From a virus, in IMG/VR virus record IMGVR_UViG_3300036861_000806, positions 26,955 through 90,954 of that record: a stretch of DNA of 64,000 nucleotides; one strand, written 5' to 3'. Positions 45,252-53,312 of this stretch are shown here, one piece after another. A program made the translations under genes and the position numbers. A model generated the notes under the pieces. It was not told the DNA's origin. It worked only from the letters and a program-made list of their open reading frames with translations, and did not search any database. The first letter of the stretch is position 1. Every line of letters starts with the position of its first letter.

Positions 45252-45481
45252 GCCCGCTCCCTCCCTGGCCCGCCGGCCGGGGCGCGGTAAGACTCCATGG
45301 CGGCTCTCTCGGCTTTCCCCGTGGCAAGACTGTGGCCGCCCGCGACCCCTGAATTTCCACAGAAACCGCACATGTAGGTAACGCGCCGCGCCTGCACCTT
45401 GAAATGCCAGCAGTCCGGCCCGCATCGCGGCCTCTCCGCGATGACGCAGGGGCATGTATAACGATCTGGGGTCACCCTCAC
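45248..45481 (-). CDS. Small zinc-ribbon protein
   Basis: 77 residues, GTG start (GTGA). YTCPCVIAERPRCGPDCWHF and YMCGFCGNSG give several Cys pairs. It ends PAGGPGRERA, encoded by a repeat (CTCCCTCCCTGGCCCG on the plus strand) also found at the ends of two neighbouring genes. Function unknown. Confidence 0.55.
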   Translation of the reverse strand: MRVTPDRYTCPCVIAERPRCGPDCWHFKVQARRVTYMCGFCGNSGVAGGHSLATGKAERAAMESYRAPAGGPGRERA

Positions 45482-45756
45482 ACCTCCCTCCCTGGCCCGC
45501 CGGCCTCGGCGCGGAGGGCGGCGATCATTCGCTCAGCCGCCCGCATCGCCTCTCGTCGTGTGCGAAAGTGGCCGTCGAGTACAGACCAGCCATAGACCAC
45601 GCCGCGGCGTGCGCCATCGACCATTGCCTGCCATCCGCCGCCCTCAAGCTTGACGACGGCTGCCGATTGTAGTGGCGCGAATCGGTAAATGTAGGAGATG
45701 GGATCAGTCTTGTTCCACTTCGTGGCCCGCTCCTGATCGCCTGCGCTCGGGGTCAC
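45478..45756 (-). CDS. Small hypothetical protein
   Basis: 92 residues from GTG 45756 overlapping the integrase stop. YRFAPLQSAAVVKLEGGGWQ, AMVDGARRGVVYGWSVLDGH and a helix REAMRAAERMIAAL, ending AEAGGPGREV. Alpha-beta. Function unknown. Confidence 0.55.
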   Translation of the reverse strand: MTPSAGDQERATKWNKTDPISYIYRFAPLQSAAVVKLEGGGWQAMVDGARRGVVYGWSVLDGHFRTRREAMRAAERMIAALRAEAGGPGREV

Positions 45757-46988
45757 CGCAGACTCTCGCCAGCCGCAGCCTCGAACGAGTGACAGGCCCA
45801 GCACTCCCAGCAGCGCCCGATCAGGCGGCCGTCGGCTGAGACGAGCACGTCGTGGTCAGTGGCGGGACAGCGGCAGACACAAAGGGTGACGTCGTTTGGT
45901 CCACCGAACGCGGCCGATGTTGTCCCCGGGGCCGTTGGATACATCCTGCGGCTCTCTCGCCCGCTGTTTACCGCCCTCCGGCGCACTGACAACGTAGTCC
46001 TTACGATGTGTGGCCCCACTCCGTGACCGCCGTGATTTCGCGGGGTTACGGCGGCGGTTTCAAGGGCGCGATCCGGCGGCACACATCCTCGGCTTACATC
46101 CGGGGCCGGGCCGAGGCTCAGAATGGCGTCGGTGCGGTCCTGATCGACGAGCCCGAGATAGATCTGCGTCGTTGATAAGCTGGTGTGCCCGAGCAGTTCC
46201 TGCACGGCCTTGAGGTTCCGCGTGCGCTCGTAGGCGTCGGTCGCAAATCGGTGGCGGAACCGATGCGGTGTGCAGTCGTCGACCCCAGCGCGCCGGCCCC
46301 ACTGCGCCACGCGCCGCCAGATCATTTTTCGCGACCATGCCGACTCATCAAGCTTGGCGAACAGGAACGCGGCCGGCGCCGAGTCGGCGCGACGCTGACC
46401 GAGATCCTCCACCGCCGCCCAGCACTCGGGATGCAGCGGCACGTTGCGCTCACGCTCACCCTTGCCGAAGACGTGGACCTGAGCGAGCACGGGCGTTCCG
46501 TTCGGCAGCATGGTCGGGCCTGTGAGGTGCTGGCGTTGAATTCGTGGGATCTCGCCCAAGCGTAACCCCGTGTAGTACAGGAGCGCCCGCAGCGCGCGAT
46601 CCTCTACGGACACCGGGAGGGCCAGAATCGCGTCTCGGGCCGTTACCGGCAACGGCCGCGGCAAGGCCAACGGGGTCCGCACGAGGGCAATGGCCTCGGT
46701 GGGATCCGTCGCCCAATACCGACGCTGCACTCCCCATTTCGCGAAGACCCGGAGGCTCGTTTGGCAGCGACGGATGGTGACAGCTTTCAGTCCGCGATCT
46801 GCCATGTGGGCGAGCCATCCCTCGATCATCTCGTGCGTGAAGTGCTGCAAGCCATCGCGCCGCTTCTCATGGATGACGTGATCGACGAACAGCTTGATGT
46901 CGAGGCATCGGCCACTGATGGTGTACGGGCTCCGGCGGAGCATCCGAAGGTGATCCCGGAACGCGAGACGCGCGGTCTCTAATCGCAT
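45753..46988 (-). CDS. int: Tyrosine recombinase (phage integrase) with a Cys-rich C-terminal extension
   Basis: 411 residues from ATG 46988. SAM-like N-domain (FRDHLRMLRRSPYTISGRCL), then the catalytic domain: YYTGLRLGEIPRI (first Arg), HVFGKGERERNVPL (Lys), CTPHRFRHRFATDAYERT (HxxR), LGHTSLSTTQIYLGL (H and nucleophile Tyr). XerC/D-like. The last ~110 residues are extra and contain CVCRCPATDH and CWECWAC, a possible zinc module not usual in integrases. Marks the phage as probably temperate. Confidence 0.92.
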   Translation of the reverse strand: MRLETARLAFRDHLRMLRRSPYTISGRCLDIKLFVDHVIHEKRRDGLQHFTHEMIEGWLAHMADRGLKAVTIRRCQTSLRVFAKWGVQRRYWATDPTEAIALVRTPLALPRPLPVTARDAILALPVSVEDRALRALLYYTGLRLGEIPRIQRQHLTGPTMLPNGTPVLAQVHVFGKGERERNVPLHPECWAAVEDLGQRRADSAPAAFLFAKLDESAWSRKMIWRRVAQWGRRAGVDDCTPHRFRHRFATDAYERTRNLKAVQELLGHTSLSTTQIYLGLVDQDRTDAILSLGPAPDVSRGCVPPDRALETAAVTPRNHGGHGVGPHIVRTTLSVRRRAVNSGRESRRMYPTAPGTTSAAFGGPNDVTLCVCRCPATDHDVLVSADGRLIGRCWECWACHSFEAAAGESLR

Positions 46989-47065
46989 AGATGCGTGCCC
47001 CCTTCGCAGACGGATGGCCCGGCCGTTGCCGGTCGGGCGGTCGGTGCGAAGGAGGGTAACTGATT

Positions 47066-47287
47066 TCATCCCTGATGTATCCCGCGCGAGCAGTCATCGC
47101 AGACGCCTAAGTCGGTGTCTTCACCACAATGGCAGTATGGGCACCAGCACCGCGCCATCTCCTGCTCAAACTCCTCCGTGTCGCAGTCATCCAGGCCGAG
47201 GTTGTAGCAGCTATCGCAGATGCCACGCTCGCCCGTGGCAAGCTCCTTTCCGCAGTCGTCGCAATACACACTCGCGTCGCTGGTCAT
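47066..47287 (-). CDS. Acidic multi-zinc protein
   Basis: 73 residues from ATG 47287 with GGAG upstream. YCDDCGK, GICDSC, CWCPYCHCGED and GVCDDC: four Cys clusters, enough for two zinc sites, in an acidic protein. Resembles small rubredoxin/zinc-ribbon-like phage proteins. Function unknown. Confidence 0.6.
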   Translation of the reverse strand: MTSDASVYCDDCGKELATGERGICDSCYNLGLDDCDTEEFEQEMARCWCPYCHCGEDTDLGVCDDCSRGIHQG

Positions 47288-47378
47288 GTCATCAGTCTCG
47301 GGCTCCGGGAGTGTCAACGGGGGTGGCGACTCTCACCCGGCAAGCTCGCGCTTCAGCCGTACTCGACGGTCTTGGCGA

Positions 47379-48431
47379 TCACGCCTTCAACTCCTTCGCG
47401 ATGTCGTCGAGGGTGGAGAGATCGCAGGTGTCGAAGGCGTCGATGGATCTCAGGCCGTGCTTCTCCAGCAACTCCCTGATCTTGCCGCGCGCCACGCCGT
47501 TGAGCTTGTCGGCGATCTTTGAGACGAGAGCACGGCGGGCGGCCTGCTCTTCGTCCTGCTGCGTCTCCACCACCACAGGAGATGGCATTTCTTCATCATG
47601 GGGCGGCTCATCTGCCTGTGGTGGCGCTGCAGCGGGCTTGTCGGCCTCCAGCTTGTCGGCCAGGGCGTCGAGCGCCTTGGGTTTCTCGGGCGTGAGCCCC
47701 GTCTCAGCCATGGCGACGGCATCGAGATCCTGCGGCAGCCCCGCCTCGGCGTGCTCGTCAAGCGCGATGGCCTTTTGCAACTCCACCGACGCCGGCGCGA
47801 GCTTCAGCACGCGCTTCAAAACGGTCTTCTTCGCCATCTCATCCCAGGCTGTTTGCCAGGGCCCATCCTCGCTCGCCCGCGAATAGTGCTTGCGGTGCGC
47901 CTCGATCTCGCCGCGGCTCATGACGTCGAACTGCGAGGAGCCGTCCTTCAGGCGCACCACGGCGTAGACATACGTACACGGGCCACGATCTTCGAGGGCG
48001 GCCGGGATGTGGAACAGCTTTGGCTCTAGGCCGAAGGCATAGCTGAACTGATCCTTCTCACAAACGACGCGAGTGTCTACGGCGCCGATCTCGCCGGAAC
48101 GTCGGGCCAGGGCAAGCAGTCCCTTGTAGCCGGGCTGGAACTGCACCTCGTTGACCTTCTTGCGGCCGTTGTAGTACGGGATGAGGTACGCCTGCCCGAG
48201 CACGCCATCTGGCTCGAGGCCGAGCTGCGACGCCTGGATCACGGCCCCGATGAGGCTAATCGGCTCGCACTCTAAGAGCTTCGGCGTCCGCTGTACGGAT
48301 GTCAGCGCGATCCGCATCATCCGCTCGGCGTTCATGTGCTTCGGCAGCGCGAGCGCGATCTGGGCCTTAGACTTTTCCAGCAGGGTGCGGACGTTCGCGG
48401 CGCGCTGCTGCGCGGGCATCAATTGCGTCAT
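47379..48431 (-). CDS. recT: RecT-family single-strand annealing protein
   Basis: 350 residues from ATG 48431 (ATGA overlap with the nuclease). Residues ~30-230: ALPKHMNAERMMRIALTSVQ, ISLIGAVIQASQLGLEPDGV, GQAYLIPYYNGRKKVNEVQF, QPGYKGLLALARRSGEIGAV and AWDEMAKKTVLKRVLKLAP are RecT signatures in order. An acidic linker and a small C-terminal domain follow. With the YqaJ exonuclease it forms a RecET-type recombination pair. Confidence 0.94.
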   Translation of the reverse strand: MTQLMPAQQRAANVRTLLEKSKAQIALALPKHMNAERMMRIALTSVQRTPKLLECEPISLIGAVIQASQLGLEPDGVLGQAYLIPYYNGRKKVNEVQFQPGYKGLLALARRSGEIGAVDTRVVCEKDQFSYAFGLEPKLFHIPAALEDRGPCTYVYAVVRLKDGSSQFDVMSRGEIEAHRKHYSRASEDGPWQTAWDEMAKKTVLKRVLKLAPASVELQKAIALDEHAEAGLPQDLDAVAMAETGLTPEKPKALDALADKLEADKPAAAPPQADEPPHDEEMPSPVVVETQQDEEQAARRALVSKIADKLNGVARGKIRELLEKHGLRSIDAFDTCDLSTLDDIAKELKA

Positions 48432-49324
48432 GACTTCAACCTCCTCAGCGAGCGCACGGTCGAGGGCTCCACGGTGTAGCCCTTCCGATCGCTTGCCTTC
48501 CATGAGTAGCGCGTGCCATTGACCAGCACGCCATAGGTCGCCTCACCGATCGAGCCTTTGAGTAGGCTCTCGGCGTCATCCTTCACCATCGTCCAGTGCG
48601 TGAGCTGGGCCTTCGCTTCGACGAGACGCGCATCCCACTCGACCGCTTCGGGCGGGAGCGACGCCGAGGCCCCATCGTCCTTGGGATAGAGCTTGCCGAG
48701 CAAATCCTTGCTCGTCGCGTCTGGTGCGGGCGGGTCGAGCCGCTGAATGCGCGCCCAGAACTCTTCCTCGCGCTCCAGCAGGATCGCGATGAAGCGATCG
48801 TTTCGCTCGATGTCCGTCCAGAGAAACCGCTGCCCACCGATCAGAACCGCGAGCGAGCCCCAGGCCCAGCCCATGACGGCCATCTGGTGCTGGAGCTGGA
48901 TCTGGTAGACGAGCGGCGGCTCCTCGGCCCACTCCTCCGCGTGGAAGATTCCGGTCGTCTTGATCTCCAGGACCCCGGGCGTGCTGCGCTGCTCACGCTG
49001 AAGGATCTCGCGGTCGAGCGTGGCGAAGAGGAACGGGCGCGCGTCGTTGACGTGCAGCGTAAACCGGCCGTGATCGATGAGCGATCGCTGCGTCTCGCGC
49101 TCATACTTCTCGGCGATGAGGGGCTCCAGGAGGTTGCCCCACTCCATCGCCTCCGTCTCCTCGGCCGAGGCATTGACCAGTCCGATCTTCTCGCAGAAGA
49201 GCTTAAATGGGGACTTCCATGGCGAGGCGCCGAGCACGGCGGCAGCGTCACTGGCGCCAATGCCGCCAGCGCGCGCGGCGAGCCATTCCCCTTTCGTTTT
49301 GAGCGCGAGTACGCGGGTGCCCAT
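48428..49324 (-). CDS. yqaJ: YqaJ-type exonuclease (RecE partner)
   Basis: 298 residues. AARAGGIGASDAAAVLGASP, ETEAMEWGNLLEPLIAEKYE, FLFATLDREI and GVLEIKTTGIFHAEEW contain the PD-(D/E)xK acidic residues and Lys of the YqaJ viral recombinase family; PPLVYQIQLQHQMAVMGWAW follows as expected. It resects DNA ends to load RecT. Overlaps recT. Confidence 0.94.
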   Translation of the reverse strand: MGTRVLALKTKGEWLAARAGGIGASDAAAVLGASPWKSPFKLFCEKIGLVNASAEETEAMEWGNLLEPLIAEKYERETQRSLIDHGRFTLHVNDARPFLFATLDREILQREQRSTPGVLEIKTTGIFHAEEWAEEPPLVYQIQLQHQMAVMGWAWGSLAVLIGGQRFLWTDIERNDRFIAILLEREEEFWARIQRLDPPAPDATSKDLLGKLYPKDDGASASLPPEAVEWDARLVEAKAQLTHWTMVKDDAESLLKGSIGEATYGVLVNGTRYSWKASDRKGYTVEPSTVRSLRRLKS

Positions 49325-49540
49325 CTATGCTAACTCTCCTTGGTCCTTCGCCGCCGCATCCGGCGCAACGTCATTGATCAGCGCGGCGGCAAACCTCTTC
49401 GCCGCCTTGATCGCTTCGTCCATCTCGTCGAGCTTCGTGGCGAGGGCTCGGCGGCGAGGCTTTAATCGTTCCAGCTTCCCGACCGCCTTGCTGATCTCGC
49501 TTCGAGCGCGTCCGGCCGGTGGACGTAAGACATCTTTCAT
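49325..49540 (-). CDS. Small coiled-coil protein
   Basis: 71 residues from ATG 49540, chosen for the GGAAAGGATTGCGCC in front. EISKAVGKLERLKPRRRALA followed by TKLDEMDEAIKAAKRFAAAL is a basic/acidic coiled coil. Immediately upstream of the exonuclease gene; may be an accessory. Function unknown. Confidence 0.55.
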   Translation of the reverse strand: MKDVLRPPAGRARSEISKAVGKLERLKPRRRALATKLDEMDEAIKAAKRFAAALINDVAPDAAAKDQGELA

Positions 49541-49590
49541 GGCGCAATCCTTTCCAATTCCATCTATCAACATGTTCGGACGGCGGCGAA

Positions 49591-50910
49591 TCATGTGAGC
49601 ACCGACGGCGCCGTCCCCATCCCATTCCGCCACCGGAGCGCCGCCTCGACCGTGCGGCAGTCGGGATGCACGCCCTCGATGTGGAAGACGCCGATAGAGG
49701 GGTTCCGCATCTTGAGATAGGGCCGGACGCGCCCGTCGCCCAGATCGAGCGAGAGAAGCTCATACATGTCGCCTTGCCGATGAAGCACCTTGGCGCCCAG
49801 GGCATCGCACACCCGCTCGATCCCGATCTTCCGCACACGCTCACGCCGGATTTCCGCGTTCGTGTCCTTCAAGACGTCGCGGGGATCAAGCCGCTCGGCC
49901 GGCGTTTCTACCAACTCGCGCGGGACGGTCACCCCGTGCAATCGATAGATCCCCCACGCATCCGCGAACTGTAGGGCCATGCCGGTGTCGTTGTGGAGCT
50001 GGCCGCGTTCATCGCGTGTGAGCACTTTCGGGCGGTCGGAGACCATCACGAACTTCCGGTGTGGCCACCACCAACAGGCCGAGCGCGCGGTGTTCTCGTA
50101 GGCGATGGCACGGAGCCACATATCGCCCGGCAGATCCAAATGGCAGACCTCGCGGAAGAAACTGGCCATCACGGGGTCGGCGTACCAATACCCGCCACCG
50201 ATCCAGAACTGACCGCCAATGTAATGTGTATAGGCGCTGCGCACGGCTCTGTCCACGGCGCTGCGCACGGCGCTGTCCACGGCGCTGCCCACGGCGCTGT
50301 CCACGGCGCTGTCCACGGCGCTGCGCACGGCGCTGTACACGGCGCTGTCCACGGCGCTGTGCACGGCGCTGTCCACGGCGCTGCCCACGGCGCTGTCCAC
50401 GGCGCTGTCCACGGCGCTGCGCACGGCTCTGTCCACGGCGCTGCGCACGGCTCTGTACACGGCGCTGTCCACGGCGCTGTGCACGGCGCTGTCCACGGCG
50501 CTGCCCACGGCGCTGCGCACGGCTCTGTCCACGGCGCTGCGCACGGCGCTGTCCACGGCGCTGCCCACGGCGCTGTCCACGGCGCTGTCCACGGCGCTGT
50601 CCACGGCGCTGCGCACGGCTCTGTCCACGGCGCTGCGGCTGTCGCCGCGCGCCGGCATCCAGCCAGTGAGGAGCAACGACGCACAGGGCGCCGCGAAGGC
50701 CAGCACGAGCGGTGACGGCACACGCACGATCCGCTCCGGCTTCGGCAGATTCGCAAAGGCGTAGCATTCGAGCGCCGCCCGCTCGAACGTTGGCCAGTCG
50801 GCCTCCCCGGTCTGCAGCCCGATCGCGGTCCAGCGCTCGACCCATTCTCCGAAGCGGGCGCGTTCCGCCTCGGAGAGTGACGTCAGGCGCTTACGGGGTC
50901 GTGCCACCAT
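49591..50910 (-). CDS. DUF6745-like protein with 34 tetrapeptide repeats
   Basis: 439 residues. Residues 1-91 are a helical N-domain; 92-227 are 34 tandem x-x-A-V/Y units (mostly DSAV, RSAV, GSAV, DRAV); 228-439 form the conserved domain: GGQFWIGGGYWYADPVMASF, WWWPHRKFVMVSDRP, LHNDTGMALQFADAWGIYRL, RERVRKIGIERVCDALGAKV and RTVEAALRWRNG. This C-domain resembles DUF6745 proteins of phages and actinobacteria. The repeat probably forms a long amphipathic helix and is likely length-variable. Partner gene 50910-51218 is its usual neighbour. Confidence 0.8.
   Translation of the reverse strand: MVARPRKRLTSLSEAERARFGEWVERWTAIGLQTGEADWPTFERAALECYAFANLPKPERIVRVPSPLVLAFAAPCASLLLTGWMPARGDSRSAVDRAVRSAVDSAVDSAVDSAVGSAVDSAVRSAVDRAVRSAVGSAVDSAVHSAVDSAVYRAVRSAVDRAVRSAVDSAVDSAVGSAVDSAVHSAVDSAVYSAVRSAVDSAVDSAVGSAVDSAVRSAVDRAVRSAYTHYIGGQFWIGGGYWYADPVMASFFREVCHLDLPGDMWLRAIAYENTARSACWWWPHRKFVMVSDRPKVLTRDERGQLHNDTGMALQFADAWGIYRLHGVTVPRELVETPAERLDPRDVLKDTNAEIRRERVRKIGIERVCDALGAKVLHRQGDMYELLSLDLGDGRVRPYLKMRNPSIGVFHIEGVHPDCRTVEAALRWRNGMGTAPSVLT
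50230..50637 (-). repeat. In-frame 12-bp tandem repeat, 34 units
   Basis: Coding repeat of the DUF6745-like gene. The unit is close to GACAGCGCCGTG on the minus strand, with variants at the first codon (Asp, Arg, Gly, His, Tyr) and occasional Arg for Ser at the second. Because it is 12 bases, all three frames on both strands are open here. Confidence 0.92.
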
Positions 50911-51218
50911 CAGTCCCGGACCTGCCGCGCCTCTTCTGCCAGATGATCATATTCCTGGACGCGCCCGACGACGTACTCGCCCGCCGGCAGCGCCACCGGC
51001 TTGTGCTCCTCGTGCACGATCTCGGCGCCGCCCGCCCCGACGCGGAGATACAGCACGCCGTCGACCTCGACGAGGAGGCCGTCGCTCGCCTCCGTGAGCT
51101 GGTGGCAGTGGCCCGTCACTTCGCCGTAGGCCAGCACTCGGCCCTTGGCGATGCCGCCGCCGTGAGGAATCTGGGCGGGCTTGATGAGAATGTCGCCTTG
51201 CTGATAGTAGGTCGTCAT
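50910..51218 (-). CDS. Conserved phage protein, usual neighbour of DUF6745 genes
   Basis: 102 residues, SD AAAGGAGAG. YYQQGDILIKPAQIPHGGGI, VLAYGEVTGHCHQL, IVHEEHKPVALPAGEYVVGR and QEYDHLAEEARQVRD. I recognise the QGD ... G-E-x-T-G-H-x-H ... H-E-E-H-x-P-x-x-L-P-x-G-x-Y pattern from small proteins encoded beside DUF6745. The His cluster may bind metal. Function unknown. Confidence 0.72.
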   Translation of the reverse strand: MTTYYQQGDILIKPAQIPHGGGIAKGRVLAYGEVTGHCHQLTEASDGLLVEVDGVLYLRVGAGGAEIVHEEHKPVALPAGEYVVGRVQEYDHLAEEARQVRD

Positions 51219-51358
51219 TGTTCTCTCCTTTCGTCACAGATCCCGCACCCCGGGCAGTCGCCGTCCCGGTGCGCGTAGTATGCGGCCTTGGTCGGGGCAT
51301 CCGACCAGGCGAGTCGGGCGTCGTCGGGCGCGGTGATCGGGCGCTCGGTGGCGCTCAT
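51215..51358 (-). CDS. Small zinc-type protein
   Basis: 47 residues from ATG 51358. MSATERPITAPDDARLAWSD then YYAHRDGDCPGCGICDERRE with three Cys. TGATG-type overlaps both sides. Function unknown. Confidence 0.55.
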   Translation of the reverse strand: MSATERPITAPDDARLAWSDAPTKAAYYAHRDGDCPGCGICDERREQ

Positions 51359-51717
51359 CAGGCACCGTCGATCTTGGCGCGGAGTGCCCGGATGGTGTCG
51401 CACATGACCCTTGACGTGGCCTCCGTCGTGCCCGTAATCCACAACCATTCAGCCTGATGTTCTTTGGTCCACTCGCCGCCCTGATGGAATAGGATCGGCA
51501 GTCGCATGACGTCGTACATCTCCGGCGCGGCAGCATGAAGGCGGCACAACTGTACGGCGCCAACGTAGAAGCATCCGCACTTAGCGACGTTCCCGCTCTC
51601 GACCGGGGTATGCGCCGCAACCCCGGCCAGCCCGACCGTAGGCTGACCACCGATCGGTGGGGTACGCCGATCCCCCTCACGGCGAAGCGTCCCCAGGCTG
51701 CGACAGTCCTTATCCAT
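51358..51717 (-). CDS. Small phage protein
   Basis: 119 residues from ATG 51717 (GGAGGGAAGAGCG upstream). KCGCFYVGAVQLCRLHAAAP and EMYDVMRLP match the C-x-L-H-A-A-A-P-E pattern common in small phage proteins, with a helical ATSRVMCDTIRALRAKIDG end. Function unknown. Confidence 0.6.
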   Translation of the reverse strand: MDKDCRSLGTLRREGDRRTPPIGGQPTVGLAGVAAHTPVESGNVAKCGCFYVGAVQLCRLHAAAPEMYDVMRLPILFHQGGEWTKEHQAEWLWITGTTEATSRVMCDTIRALRAKIDGA

Positions 51718-51847
51718 CGCTCTTCCCTCCACACCAGCCGTTCATGAGTTCATCACCGTCAACGATTCGCCCACATGTCCCACAGCGCAGCCCCAGATCA
51801 GTGAGCCGCCCGTAGGTATGTCTTCGCAGCGTCAGAATCACGCTCAT
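51710..51847 (-). CDS. Small zinc-type protein
   Basis: 45 residues from ATG 51847: MSVILTLRRHTYGRLTDLGL then RCGTCGRIVDGDELMNGWCG. A C-x2-C plus a later Cys suggests zinc. The 47-base gap to the HNH gene holds nothing clear. Confidence 0.55.
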   Translation of the reverse strand: MSVILTLRRHTYGRLTDLGLRCGTCGRIVDGDELMNGWCGGKSDG

Positions 51848-51894
51848 CGTCTGCCCCGCACGATCTTGCAGGCGTACGAGGGATGAATCCCGAA

Positions 51895-52401
51895 TCAACG
51901 GGCGATCCCGCTGATACTCTCGCCGCCAGCCTGGAAAGCATCGATGACGCGCGCCTTGTCACCAACCGCAAGCTTTCGCTCTTGCGCGCCACCGCCGCGC
52001 TGTCTACCTTTCAACACCATGTCGCGCATGTTGTCAGTCTGGGTTCCTAGGAACAGATGGCTAGGCCGGACGCAGAGCATGTTGTCGCAGCGATGAAGAA
52101 TGGCCTGCCCTCCGGGGATCTCGCCGTATACCAAAAGCCACGCCACACGATGGGCGCCCTGATTCTGGCCCTCGAAGTAAAAGGCGCCGTAACCACAAGT
52201 GAACGCCGCCGCCAACCAGGGCCAGCACTCATCGCCGTCGCGTTGATCGACCTTGTTCCAGAATCTTTCTGAATGCCGCCCGCCCGACCCCGCCTCTCCG
52301 CCAAGAGAGTTAGATTGAGGGGCCGGACGGGCAGGGCTCGCCATCCTAGAGGGAATGACGGGCTCGGAACCATAGCGGCTGTAGGTCACGCACGCACTCA
52401 T
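51895..52401 (-). CDS. HNH homing endonuclease with truncated HTH tail
   Basis: 168 residues from ATG 52401 (ATGA overlap). RFWNKVDQRDGDECWPWLAA, YGAFYFEGQNQGAHRVAWLL, PGGQAILHRCDNMLCVRPSH and LFLGTQTDNMRDMVLKGRQR are the HNH homing enzyme pattern (H-RCDN-C-P-HL). The HTH at the end stops early after ESISGIAR, so DNA binding may be weakened. Free-standing in a run of small genes. Confidence 0.87.
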   Translation of the reverse strand: MSACVTYSRYGSEPVIPSRMASPARPAPQSNSLGGEAGSGGRHSERFWNKVDQRDGDECWPWLAAAFTCGYGAFYFEGQNQGAHRVAWLLVYGEIPGGQAILHRCDNMLCVRPSHLFLGTQTDNMRDMVLKGRQRGGGAQERKLAVGDKARVIDAFQAGGESISGIAR

Positions 52402-52604
52402 CGGGGCTCCGCCGACTCGCTCGCTTCCCTCAACAACTCGTTCGCCGCCTTCGCGTAGCATTCAGCCCCACACACCTCTCTGGCCCTGAACAGGTCGTGG
52501 CTATCCCCGTTGTCATGGACGACGAGCAGGAAGCGAAGCTCGTGGTATTTGCCGGGCATGAGATCGCCACATTGATCGCATCGACGCTCGACGGACTGGC
52601 TCAT
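52398..52604 (-). CDS. Small zinc-type protein
   Basis: 68 residues. RRCDQCGDLMPGKYHELRFL and AREVCGAECYAKAANELLRE: C-x2-C and C-x3-C flank a beta segment, like a split zinc finger. Coupled to neighbours by overlaps. Function unknown. Confidence 0.6.
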   Translation of the reverse strand: MSQSVERRCDQCGDLMPGKYHELRFLLVVHDNGDSHDLFRAREVCGAECYAKAANELLREASESAEPR

Positions 52605-53023
52605 GCGCCCCCTCCGTTTGCGCGGATGGCGGACTCGATCTTGATTGCGTAGCCCGGCGGGTTCGGCATTCCCCGGTGGGCTTCTGTGGCCCCGTCGCGG
52701 AGGAACTTGAGGACCCGCTCGGCCATCACACGTTCAGGTTGCTCGTCGTCGTCCTTGTCGTAACCGTCGAGCATGACTTGAAGGATGATGCCCATGATCG
52801 GACGGACCAGAGAGAAATCCTCGTCTTCAGGATGTTCGCGCGCCCACTGGCTGATGAACTGGCCAGCGATCTGCGCGGCACGCTCCCGCTCATCCGCGAG
52901 CGCCTGGGCGATTGCCGCGTGCTTCGAGCACACCCGCTCGCCGTTGCACTCCCATCCGGTGTACAGCGTGCACGGTCTGTATTCCCGCGCCCGCTCCACG
53001 TCCCGCGCGGTCGGCTGGGTCAC
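52601..53023 (-). CDS. Hypothetical protein, MTxPxARDxERA family
   Basis: 140 residues. MTQPTARDVERAREYRPCTL, ECNGERVCSKHAAIAQALAD, and ERERAAQIAGQF. Shares the opening and the QALADERE helix with 42685-42903. A CSKH motif suggests metal binding. The C-terminal half is helical. Function unknown. Confidence 0.65.
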   Translation of the reverse strand: MTQPTARDVERAREYRPCTLYTGWECNGERVCSKHAAIAQALADERERAAQIAGQFISQWAREHPEDEDFSLVRPIMGIILQVMLDGYDKDDDEQPERVMAERVLKFLRDGATEAHRGMPNPPGYAIKIESAIRANGGGA

Positions 53024-53214
53024 GACTTCACCCGGCGCGAGCCGATATGCCAGCGACGCAGCTTGGGCTCACAGGTGCAGTGCTCGCTACAATGTCCGCA
53101 TCTCTTACAGGTCGGAGTCCCAGGCTTCCAGCAGTCACAGCCAGGCCGCAGCGCCGCGCCGCAGCATACGCACTTCACGACATCGTCTATCATTCGCTCG
53201 ATCGGGGAGGTCAC
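53020..53214 (-). CDS. Small Cys-rich zinc protein
   Basis: 64 residues, GTG start overlapping the upstream stop. KCVCCGAALRPGCDCW and CKRCGHCSEHCTCEPK give many Cys and two His, room for two zinc ions. Function unknown. Confidence 0.6.
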   Translation of the reverse strand: MTSPIERMIDDVVKCVCCGAALRPGCDCWKPGTPTCKRCGHCSEHCTCEPKLRRWHIGSRRVKS

Positions 53215-53312
53215 CGCGGCTCCAATAGCAGAATCAGCACGTACAGGACGCCGATGTTGAGGAGCGCGATCAGCGCGGCGAGTACTTCGTCGCGGAGGGG
53301 GCGGGTGATCAT
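53211..53312 (-). CDS. 33-residue single-span membrane peptide
   Basis: ATG 53312 reads MITRPLRDEVLAALIALLNI then GVLYVLILLLEPR: one hydrophobic span of ~20 residues with basic N-terminus. Overlaps both neighbours (ATGA and GTGA). Could be a tiny membrane regulator or part of lysis; unknown. Confidence 0.55.
   Translation of the reverse strand: MITRPLRDEVLAALIALLNIGVLYVLILLLEPR

Noticed and set aside
50230-50637. Possible CRISPR array
   Set aside because: Units are 12 bp with no spacers and lie inside a conserved coding frame; no cas genes nearby.
49993-50715. Plus-strand frames of HGAVHGAAHG and RRCPRRCA repeats
   Set aside because: Produced by the 12-bp repeat being open in all frames; the minus-strand frame has conserved domains on both sides of the repeat.
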